Shown: piece by piece, positions 7,130 to 12,473 of the stretch
How positions within the stretch are numbered: the first letter of the stretch is position 1
Layout of the letters: every line of letters begins with the position of its first letter
Assembly (NCBI GenBank): GCA_947303755.1
Contig: CAMYZF010000032.1
Location: 1-12,473 of the forward strand
Direction: 5' to 3'
DNA length: 12,473 bases
DNA from: an uncultured Erysipelotrichaceae bacterium
Lineage (GTDB): Bacteria > Bacillota_I > Bacilli_A > RFN20 > CAG-826
The notes under the pieces: model-generated
Databases searched by the model: none
The model's input: the letters and a program-made list of their open reading frames with translations, nothing else
What the model was told of the DNA's origin: nothing
Position numbers and translations under genes: made by a program

Positions 7130-8770
7130 TTACGCACCTTCGTAGCAAGATCCACCGATGAATTCTTTCATAAGTGAGTTACACGGAACCCATTCATCTG
7201 GCATATCTTCGAAGTATTTAAGCATTCTAATCAATCTTTCAGCGATTGGGAAATATTCACTTTCTACATCAACGTTTTGAAGTAGTGGAAGGGCATATTT
7301 TTTCATAACGCAAAGTTCATAAGATAACATTGAGTTATAAACATAATCCGCACCTTCTTGGGTGTCATAAATCCATTTGAATTCGCCACGTCTAACACTT
7401 GGCCACATTGAGATTGTTTCTTCAGCGGATGCACCTCTGAATTTGTAGTCACGAACTAGACGACGTAACAATCTTAAATCAGTTAAACTGATTGGGTTAG
7501 TGTTATCAAGGTTGATTTGAGCTTGTGGAGCGATAAAGATTTTGAATTTTTGATGTCTCGGAATCAAAGAAGTCATTCTATCGTTAAGCGCGTGAATACC
7601 TTCGATAATGATTGGTTCATCTAAAGCAACTTTTAAGGTACGACCTGGAACGCGTTTACCAAGTTTGAAATCAAATTTCGGTAATTGAATTTCTTCTCCG
7701 TTGATTAGATCAAGCATGTTTTGGTTGAATAATTCAATGTCGAGAGCTTCGATTGATTCTAGATCTGGTTTACCATCTTCATCAAGTGGTGCTTGAGATT
7801 TTGGTAAATAGTAGTCATCAAGAGAAATTCTAATTGGTTTTAAACCTCTAGAGAGAAGTTCGACTCTTAATCTGTTCGCGAAAGTAGTTTTTCCAGAGGA
7901 AGAAGGACCAGCGATACAAATCAAACGAATATTGCTATCTGAGACGATTTTTTCACCTAGTTCAGCGAGCATTCTGTTATGTCTTGCTTCGCAAAGTTGG
8001 ATGAAATCGATGACGCCATCGCGTTCGATGTGTCTATTGATACCAACGACAGTATCCGCACCAGCGATTTTAGCCCACTCGTGCGATTCTTTAAGAGTTT
8101 TACCGAATGTTGGAGCATCTTCGAATGGTGGAATTGCTCCGCCGACTTCTGCTCTTGGGTATTGAAGAATAATACCTGGAGAATAATAGAATAAATCAAA
8201 TGTTTTTAAGAAACCGGTTGACGGAACCATTCTGGAGAACATGTAGTTGTAGTAACCATTACATTCATATAAATGAATAGTTTTTTCCGGACGATATTGA
8301 AGAGCATCTAATTTATCGTTGAGATTGTTCTTCTTGTAGATTTTGACTGCTTCTTCGGTGCTATATTTTTCACGGATAAGTGGATAATCAGCAGCGATGA
8401 TCTTGTCCATTTCAGCCTTAATGGTTCTAACCATTGATGGGTTAGCATAAACTCCTGGGGTGAGGATTTGAATAAAGACTGAACGTGAGACGTTATATGC
8501 GAATCTAACTTCTACTTTTGGGTAGGCACGGGCGAACGCCATCGCGACAACATATCTTAATGAAGCTTCATAAATACGAACTGCATCAGGATCTTTGACG
8601 GTGAGGAATTCGATTTTAGCGTTTTCACTTACTTCGTAAGTTAATTCTCTAAGGCGGTTGTTCACTCTCGCACAGATAATTGATTTGTCTTTGTTATCAA
8701 TTAAATCGACGAGTTGGACTTTTTTCTCGAAGGTTTTTTCTTTGCCGAGAAATGTTAATTTAAAGGACAT
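7130..8770 (-). CDS. TGS-domain nucleoside (uridine) kinase
   Basis: A 546-residue protein of the fused Firmicutes/Thermotoga-type nucleoside kinase. Residues 1-60 look like a TGS domain. Residues 60-270 resemble the editing-associated second domain of threonyl-tRNA synthetase (with VVGINRHIERDG near 241-252). Residues 280 to about 490 form a phosphoribulokinase/uridine kinase domain. The kinase domain shows Walker A GPSSSGKTT at 288-296, SLDDYY at 316-321 and EGIHALND as the Walker-B-side strand. It likely phosphorylates uridine and/or cytidine, or other nucleosides, with NTP in salvage; exact specificity cannot be read off. AGGAGG lies 6 nt before the ATG. It diverges from the phosphofructokinase gene across a region with a cre-like site that overlaps its predicted -35 box, which suggests carbon-catabolite repression. 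Confidence 0.88.
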   Translation of the reverse strand: MSFKLTFLGKEKTFEKKVQLVDLIDNKDKSIICARVNNRLRELTYEVSENAKIEFLTVKDPDAVRIYEASLRYVVAMAFARAYPKVEVRFAYNVSRSVFIQILTPGVYANPSMVRTIKAEMDKIIAADYPLIREKYSTEEAVKIYKKNNLNDKLDALQYRPEKTIHLYECNGYYNYMFSRMVPSTGFLKTFDLFYYSPGIILQYPRAEVGGAIPPFEDAPTFGKTLKESHEWAKIAGADTVVGINRHIERDGVIDFIQLCEARHNRMLAELGEKIVSDSNIRLICIAGPSSSGKTTFANRLRVELLSRGLKPIRISLDDYYLPKSQAPLDEDGKPDLESIEALDIELFNQNMLDLINGEEIQLPKFDFKLGKRVPGRTLKVALDEPIIIEGIHALNDRMTSLIPRHQKFKIFIAPQAQINLDNTNPISLTDLRLLRRLVRDYKFRGASAEETISMWPSVRRGEFKWIYDTQEGADYVYNSMLSYELCVMKKYALPLLQNVDVESEYFPIAERLIRMLKYFEDMPDEWVPCNSLMKEFIGGSCYEGA

Positions 8771-8794
8771 AAATAGCCTCCTTTTCGTGTCTAT

Positions 8795-8824
8795 ATCATA
8801 ACTGAGTTATCCTTATCTTTGCAA
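8795..8824 (-). promoter_or_regulatory. Promoter of the nucleoside kinase gene
   Basis: On the minus strand, TTGCAA (8819-8824, 4 of 6 to TTGACA) and TATGAT (8795-8800, 5 of 6) are 18 bp apart. The predicted start near 8788 gives an 18-nt leader containing AGGAGG at 8777-8782. The -35 box lies inside the cre-like site. Confidence 0.5.
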
Positions 8825-8833
8825 GCGCTTTCT
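8819..8833. promoter_or_regulatory. cre-like operator (CcpA binding site)
   Basis: TTGCAAGCGCTTTCT fits the B. subtilis cre consensus WTGNAANCGNWNNCW at every fixed position, with the palindromic core AAGCGCTT. It covers the -35 box of the nucleoside kinase promoter and lies about 62 bp upstream of the predicted phosphofructokinase start. The known CcpA logic would be repression of the kinase and possible activation of the phosphofructokinase gene. CcpA itself is not in the window. Confidence 0.6.
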
Positions 8834-8841
8834 TTAACTGA

Positions 8842-8860
8842 AATCTTATAAATTAAGATT
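8842..8860. repeat. 7-bp inverted repeat in the divergent intergenic region
   Basis: AATCTTA-TAAAT-TAAGATT is a perfect 7-bp inverted repeat with a 5-nt centre. It lies between the two divergent promoters and overlaps the proposed phosphofructokinase -35 box, so it could be an operator. Such AT-rich repeats also occur by chance. Confidence 0.35.
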
Positions 8861-8881
8861 ATCCGCTTTACAAACTATAAC
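8853..8881 (+). promoter_or_regulatory. Possible promoter of the phosphofructokinase gene
   Basis: TTAAGA (8853-8858) and TATAAC (8876-8881) are 17 bp apart; each is one or two bases off consensus. The predicted start near 8888 would leave a leader of about 66 nt. TTTACA at 8867-8872 is a better -35 but has no good partner. Confidence 0.4.
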
Positions 8882-8953
8882 TTTTTATGGAAAATATATT
8901 TGCGATTGATAGAGCATAGTCTCTATTTATTCTTTTTATAGGAGATACAACTT

Positions 8954-10153
8954 ATGGCAAAAGCAATGGTTTACATTCAATCAGGTGGACCAACATCAGT
9001 TATTAACACTTCCCTTTATGGAGCGATTATAGAAGCTCAAAAACATTCTGAGATTTCTCATATTTATGGTTCCTTAAATGGAATTGATGGACTTCTTAAT
9101 GATAAAATCATTGATTTAGGCAAAGAAGATCCAGAAACAATTGAATTATTTAAACAAACTCCAGGAGCAGTTTTAGGCACAACCCGTCATAAACTTCCTA
9201 AAGATTTACATCACGAAGAATATAAGCGCATTATCGAAACTTTAAAGAAACACGATATTGGTTATGTTTTCGTTAATGGCGGTAACGATTCCATGGATAC
9301 TTGTTACAAGCTTTCTTTGCTAGCAAAGGAACTTAACATGGATCTTAAAGTTATGGGTGTTCCAAAAACTGTCGATAACGATTTAGCCGAAACCGACCAC
9401 TCCAATGGTTTTGGTAGCGCAGCTAAATACGTCATTAACGTCACTCGTGAAATTATCGCTGATGCTCAATCATATGATAGATACAAAGGCTACATTATCG
9501 AAGTTATGGGCCGAAATGCTGGCTGGTTAACTGCCGCAACCGACTTACTTCCAGAAGAAGCTAGACCGGATTTAATTTATCTTCCAGAAAACAAATTTGA
9601 TACCGAACATTTTGTTCAAAAATTTGGTGAAATCTATGATAAGAAAGGACTCTGTGTCGTCGCTATTTCCGAAGGAATTGAATTTGAAAGAGACGAATCC
9701 AATGTCAAAATTGATAGCTTTGGACATAAGCAACTTGGTGGCGCAGCTGCTGACTTAGCCAAACTCATCAATGCGCGTTTAGGAATTTCGGTTCGTGCTA
9801 TCGAATTATCCCTTCCACAAAGAGCCTTCTCCTTCTTAACCTCCAAAGCTGACTCCGAAGAAGCCGAAGCTTGTGGTAGAGAAGCTGTTAGATACGCAGT
9901 TGAAGGTATGACTGGTCACATGATCGCTATTAAACGTGTTAGTGACGCTCCATACAAAGTTGAATACGTTCCAGTTGATATTAGCAAAATCGCTAACGTT
10001 GAAAGAAAAGTTCCTGGCTATATGATGAAAAATGACTCATACATGGACAAGACCTTTAGAGCGTATTGTGAACCTCTTATCCAAGGTGAACTTGAACTCA
10101 AGATGGATAAAGGTATCATCAAAACCGCGGTCCTTAAAAAAGTTCGTGTTTAA
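8954..10153 (+). CDS. pfp: 6-phosphofructokinase, probably pyrophosphate-dependent
   Basis: A 399-residue phosphofructokinase that phosphorylates fructose 6-phosphate to fructose 1,6-bisphosphate. It has the N-terminal QSGGPTSVIN loop (9-18), GGNDS at 109-113, PKTVDND at 137-143 and MGRNAGW at 185-191. In E. coli PfkA the residues matching D112 and K138 are glycines (GGDGS, PGTIDND) that admit ATP; Asp and Lys at these places are the accepted marks of PPi-dependent enzymes. Length (about 400 rather than 320) also fits PPi types. A PPi enzyme makes this step reversible and saves ATP. The ATG has AGGAG 9 nt upstream, and the gene is monocistronic, ending at a hairpin terminator. Family certain, donor inferred from the two residues. 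Confidence 0.9.
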   Translation: MAKAMVYIQSGGPTSVINTSLYGAIIEAQKHSEISHIYGSLNGIDGLLNDKIIDLGKEDPETIELFKQTPGAVLGTTRHKLPKDLHHEEYKRIIETLKKHDIGYVFVNGGNDSMDTCYKLSLLAKELNMDLKVMGVPKTVDNDLAETDHSNGFGSAAKYVINVTREIIADAQSYDRYKGYIIEVMGRNAGWLTAATDLLPEEARPDLIYLPENKFDTEHFVQKFGEIYDKKGLCVVAISEGIEFERDESNVKIDSFGHKQLGGAAADLAKLINARLGISVRAIELSLPQRAFSFLTSKADSEEAEACGREAVRYAVEGMTGHMIAIKRVSDAPYKVEYVPVDISKIANVERKVPGYMMKNDSYMDKTFRAYCEPLIQGELELKMDKGIIKTAVLKKVRV

Positions 10154-10170
10154 TTAGATATTTCAAGATG

Positions 10171-10200
10171 AAAAAGTCAGACTTCTGTTTGACTTTTTTT
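10171..10200 (+). terminator. Terminator of the phosphofructokinase gene
   Basis: AAAAAGTCAGAC-TTCT-GTTTGACTTTTT forms a 12-bp stem (one G-U pair) with a 4-nt loop and continues into a T run ending at 10200, 17 bases after the stop codon. The 3' arm contains TTGACT, the predicted -35 box of the ATP synthase operon. Confidence 0.9.
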
Positions 10201-10218
10201 CTTGGCTTCGCGCATAAT
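10189..10218 (+). promoter_or_regulatory. Promoter of the ATP synthase operon
   Basis: TTGACT (10189-10194, 5 of 6) and CATAAT (10213-10218, 5 of 6) are 18 bp apart. The -10 box ends 8 nt before the first ATG at 10227, the same distance as in the yigZ and CPBP promoters, and no Shine-Dalgarno sequence intervenes, so the mRNA is predicted leaderless. The -35 box is part of the upstream terminator hairpin. Confidence 0.65.
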
Positions 10219-10226
10219 ATACGTAT

Positions 10227-10652
10227 ATGAAAAAATGTTGGAGCAAGCTATCTGATTTAAAGAAGATGCTTCTTTTAGCTTGTCTTATTGGATTAGTCTT
10301 TATTCTCGCTTCAATTGTTGGCGCAGTATTTGGTCAATGGGGCTGGATGATTGGCGTCGCAATTGGAACTGTCGTAGAGATGATCAATTTATTCTTCCTT
10401 TACAAAGGTTCTGAGATGGCTCTTAGGAGCTCTAAAGCTGCTTTGTTTTTACTGATGTATTTCACCAGAATGGTTTTATACGCTGGTGGAATCCTTATTT
10501 TGGTGCTCCTTCAATTCACCTGGAAAGTAGAAGTGTTTAACAATGCTTTCTGGGGTTATTTAATTGGAATCACTCCAATGCAACTTATCGTTATTATCGT
10601 GATGGCAAGATCTGGCAAAAGCCCAATGGATATTGCTAAGAAAGAGGAATAA
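10227..10652 (+). CDS. atpI: AtpI-like membrane protein at the head of the ATP synthase operon
   Basis: A 141-residue protein with a basic N-terminus and four hydrophobic segments (about 14-36, 40-62, 72-95 and 108-127). Sequence similarity to AtpI is not obvious by eye; the call rests on size, four-helix layout and its place directly before atpB, where AtpI normally lies. AtpI-type proteins assist assembly of the c-ring or Mg2+ supply and are not part of the finished enzyme. Its start is 8 nt after the -10 box and has no ribosome binding site. Its TAA overlaps the atpB ATG by one base. Confidence 0.65.
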   Translation: MKKCWSKLSDLKKMLLLACLIGLVFILASIVGAVFGQWGWMIGVAIGTVVEMINLFFLYKGSEMALRSSKAALFLLMYFTRMVLYAGGILILVLLQFTWKVEVFNNAFWGYLIGITPMQLIVIIVMARSGKSPMDIAKKEE

Positions 10653-11419
10653 TGGCAGGGATTTATACTGAAGAGTATTTGAAGTTCAAATTCCCAAGTG
10701 CGGCCATCTTTATTGGTCTATGCATTATTTTTGTTCTAATCGTTTTAGCGATTATCGTTGGTATCAAGGCTCGTAGAGCAGATCCTAAGAAAGCTTCCAA
10801 AGGCTTACTTATGATCGTTGAATGGGCGGTTGAAAAACTCGATGCCTTTGTAAATGATACGATGGGTGAAGGCTTTGAAAACTTTGGTGGAATCCTTTTA
10901 GGATTAATTCCATTCCTATTCCTATCATTTATCATTGGTATTACTGGTTTACCTACTCCAATGAATAACTTGGCTGTGCCATTAACTTTAGCGTTAGTGA
11001 CCTTCTTCTTTATTCACTACACAGCAGTTAGATATAACCATTGGAGATACTTCAAACGTTTCATCGACCCATTCCCATTCTTCTTACCAATCAACTTAAT
11101 CTCGATGTGGGCTCCATTAATTTCAATGTCCATTCGTATGTTTGGTAACGCGATTGTAGGCTGGGTTTTACTTTCACTTGTGAACTGGTCGCTTGAATCC
11201 GTTTCCGCTTCGCTTTTCGCCTTTATTAATAGTGGGGCCAATCAAATCTTCTTAGTGCCGATTGCCACTCCACTTTTACATGCTTATTTTGATTTATTCT
11301 CTGGTTTCATTCAAACCATGGTGTTTGTCTTCTTGACTGCGTTATTTATCGCTCAAGAAAAACCAGAAGATTTAGATAATAATGTAGCGATGGCTACAAG
11401 AAAGGAGGCTATTAAATGA
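10652..11419 (+). CDS. atpB: ATP synthase F0 subunit a
   Basis: A 255-residue polytopic membrane protein, the stator half of the ion channel of F-type ATP synthase. The essential arginine is R162 in SMSIRMFGN. The last helices carry HAYFDLFSGFIQTMVFVFLT (from H210), with Q221 in the position that pairs with the arginine region. Five or so helices and normal length support a complete subunit. AGAGG precedes the ATG, and the gene overlaps atpE by 4 bases (ATGA), the standard coupling in F0 operons. It ends in TGA, which shows that TGA is a stop codon in this organism. Confidence 0.96.
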   Translation: MAGIYTEEYLKFKFPSAAIFIGLCIIFVLIVLAIIVGIKARRADPKKASKGLLMIVEWAVEKLDAFVNDTMGEGFENFGGILLGLIPFLFLSFIIGITGLPTPMNNLAVPLTLALVTFFFIHYTAVRYNHWRYFKRFIDPFPFFLPINLISMWAPLISMSIRMFGNAIVGWVLLSLVNWSLESVSASLFAFINSGANQIFLVPIATPLLHAYFDLFSGFIQTMVFVFLTALFIAQEKPEDLDNNVAMATRKEAIK

Positions 11420-11649
11420 CAGATGTAGGTTTAATCGCTTTAGCATCAGCAATAGCCATTTTCTCCTCAGGATGTTCTTCTATCGGTGAAGGTTTCCTTG
11501 TAGGAAAAGCTATTGAAGGTATGGCTAGAAACCCAGAAATGTATGGCAAACTTCGTTCATCAATGATTATTGGTGCCGCACTTGTCGAAACCTGTGGTAT
11601 TTACGCTTTACTTATTTCGATTCTTTTAATTTTCGTTTACGGTCACTAA
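11416..11649 (+). CDS. atpE: ATP synthase F0 subunit c
   Basis: A 77-residue two-helix hairpin forming the rotor ring. The loop AIEGMARNPE (32-41) is diagnostic and the ion-binding carboxylate is E58 in GAALVETCGIY. Helix 1 has SSGCSSIGEGF (17-27), so the usual GxGxGxG packing motif is partly replaced by C and S, and E25 occupies the place of Q32 in Ilyobacter tartaricus. E25, E58, T59 and Y63 together resemble the two-carboxylate Na+-binding site described for Fusobacterium nucleatum. A strong AAAGGAGG lies 7 nt before the ATG, consistent with the high copy number c needs compared with its neighbours. Ion specificity is an inference from residues. Confidence 0.96.
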   Translation: MTDVGLIALASAIAIFSSGCSSIGEGFLVGKAIEGMARNPEMYGKLRSSMIIGAALVETCGIYALLISILLIFVYGH

Positions 11650-11661
11650 GGAGGTGTCACA

Positions 11662-12240
11662 ATGAAAAGGCTTGGTAAGTTAATTCCATTATTGCCTGTC
11701 ATTTTGGTTGCTTCATCTTGTGAAGGAAAACCATTTGAACAGGAAGACTTTTTGCATTATTTATTCCCAAATCCATGGGATGCTTTAGCTATCTTTTTAG
11801 CGTTTATTGTTTTGTTACTCGCTGTGTTTTACTTTGCGTATAAACCAGTTAAGAAACTTCTTAAGGAAAGACGAGAATATGTCGATGGCAAGATTAAAAA
11901 TGCTGAACAAAGAGAATTAGATGCAAAAGTCAAAGTTGAAGAAGCGGAAAAGAAAATCGCTGATTCAAGAAAAGAAGCTATGGAAATAGTGGAACAAGCC
12001 AAGGCTGACGCTAGTAAAGAACGTGAACAAATCAAAGCACAAGCCAAGCTTGAAGCTGATCAAGAAATCGAAAGAGCTAAACAAAGCATCGCTCAAGAAA
12101 TTGAAGCGAGCAAAGATGAGGTACATAAAGAAATCGTCTCAGTTGCTTTAGATGCCTCAAAGAAAGTTTTATCTCGTGAAGTTAATTCCAAAGATAACGA
12201 AAAATTAATCGATGATTTTATCAAGGACTTAGATAAGTAA
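11662..12240 (+). CDS. atpF: ATP synthase F0 subunit b, predicted lipoprotein
   Basis: A 192-residue peripheral-stalk subunit. After a short basic and hydrophobic signal (MKRLGKLIPLLPVILVASSC) the cysteine at residue 20 sits in a lipobox-like V-A-S-S-C, so the mature protein probably starts with a lipidated Cys20. A second hydrophobic segment (about 40-60) is the normal b membrane anchor, followed by a long charged coiled coil (about 65-165) rich in Lys, Glu and Ala, and a C-terminal delta-binding part. Lipoprotein b subunits are known in mycoplasmas. The AAGGAGG site lies 7 nt before the ATG, 12 bases after atpE. The TAA overlaps the atpH ATG by one base. Confidence 0.95.
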   Translation: MKRLGKLIPLLPVILVASSCEGKPFEQEDFLHYLFPNPWDALAIFLAFIVLLLAVFYFAYKPVKKLLKERREYVDGKIKNAEQRELDAKVKVEEAEKKIADSRKEAMEIVEQAKADASKEREQIKAQAKLEADQEIERAKQSIAQEIEASKDEVHKEIVSVALDASKKVLSREVNSKDNEKLIDDFIKDLDK

Positions 12241-12473
12241 TGGAATCTATTGCTACTAAATATGCCTCAGCGATAACTTCGCTAGCGAAGAAAGAGAATA
12301 AATGTAGCGAATACAAAAACGCATTTATCGATCTTTTAAACATCTTTAGTGAGCACCCAGAAATCGTTAAATATCTCGAATCATATTTTGTGTCTGAAGA
12401 GGACAAGTATTCCTTGATTGATAAACTATGTTTATCTTACAAGCTTGATAATCTCGCTAATTTCTTAAAATTA
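12240..12473 (+). CDS. atpH: ATP synthase F1 subunit delta, N-terminal part (cut by window end)
   Basis: From the ATG overlapping the atpF stop (TAATG), 78 codons are open to the window edge. The protein begins MESIATKYASAITSLAKKEN and continues with L-L-N-I-F-S-E-H-P-E-I and L-D-N-L-A-N-F-L-K-L, which fits the helical N-terminal domain of delta (Y-A-x-A-L near the start and N-F-L near residue 75). Delta joins the b stalk to the top of F1. Position after atpF is canonical. Full length is expected to be about 180 residues; only the first 40 percent or so is here. A weak AAGGA lies 12 nt upstream, so translation likely depends on coupling to atpF. Confidence 0.9.
   Translation, partial: MESIATKYASAITSLAKKENKCSEYKNAFIDLLNIFSEHPEIVKYLESYFVSEEDKYSLIDKLCLSYKLDNLANFLKL

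Noticed and set aside
7932..8199. Overlapping open frames on both strands inside the nucleoside kinase gene
   Set aside because: The protein sequences have no family features and lie in frames antisense or shifted to a clear 546-residue enzyme; they follow from low stop density there.
8882..8953. Riboswitch in the phosphofructokinase leader
   Set aside because: The leader is only about 66 nt and AT-rich, with no recognisable aptamer core; only a weak hairpin near the ribosome site is seen.
10663..11241. Antisense open frames opposite atpB
   Set aside because: No ribosome sites or recognisable domains; they mirror the conserved subunit a gene.
12277..12290. 14-bp perfect palindrome CTTCGCTAGCGAAG near the start of atpH
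   Set aside because: About one such palindrome is expected by chance in 12 kb, it lies in coding sequence, and a 5-bp stem is not a convincing regulatory hairpin.

Overview
This window looks like a compact chromosomal segment of a low-GC Firmicutes-type bacterium, in or near the Bacilli/Mollicutes-related lineages. The evidence is AT-rich codon use, strong AGGAGG-type ribosome binding sites on several genes, genes packed with 1-4 base overlaps, and a CcpA-type cre site. TGA is a stop (atpB ends in TGA) and Trp is encoded by TGG, so this is not a UGA-recoding mycoplasma. Even so, the ATP synthase b subunit carries a lipoprotein signal, as in mycoplasmas. I cannot name the genus. No insertion sequence, phage gene, CRISPR array or obvious horizontally acquired island is visible.

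Left part (1-2588). The 3' end of a CotH-kinase-family gene runs into the window on the + strand. It converges on a minus-strand unit that reads, in transcription order, CPBP membrane protease, TraX-family membrane protein, thioredoxin, tRNA-Asp(GTC), tRNA-Gly(TCC), terminator.

Middle (2589-7120). A 47-bp divergent promoter region carries two mirror-image TATAAT boxes, each exactly 8 nt from its ATG. To its right is a + strand operon: YigZ/IMPACT protein, Xaa-Pro aminopeptidase, glycerol kinase and a DUF5677-like protein. It ends in a bidirectional terminator shared with the convergent nucleoside kinase gene.

Right-middle (7130-10200). A TGS-domain nucleoside (uridine) kinase gene and a phosphofructokinase gene diverge from a 183-bp regulatory region with a cre-like site. 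The phosphofructokinase has the Asp/Lys pair that marks the pyrophosphate-dependent enzyme.

Right end (10189-12473). The 5' part of an F-type ATP synthase operon holds AtpI-like, a (atpB), c (atpE), b (atpF) and delta (atpH, cut by the window end). Its -35 box lies inside the terminator hairpin of the phosphofructokinase gene, and its first ATG is again 8 nt from the -10 box, which predicts leaderless mRNA. The c subunit has two carboxylates (E25, E58) plus T59 and Y63, resembling known Na+-binding rotors.

Taken together, the genes suggest a fermentative, sugar/glycerol-using bacterium with PPi-linked glycolysis and possibly sodium-coupled ATP synthase. Most genes are ordinary housekeeping. 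The points of interest are the leaderless promoter architecture, the c-ring ion site, the lipoprotein b subunit and the PPi-type phosphofructokinase.
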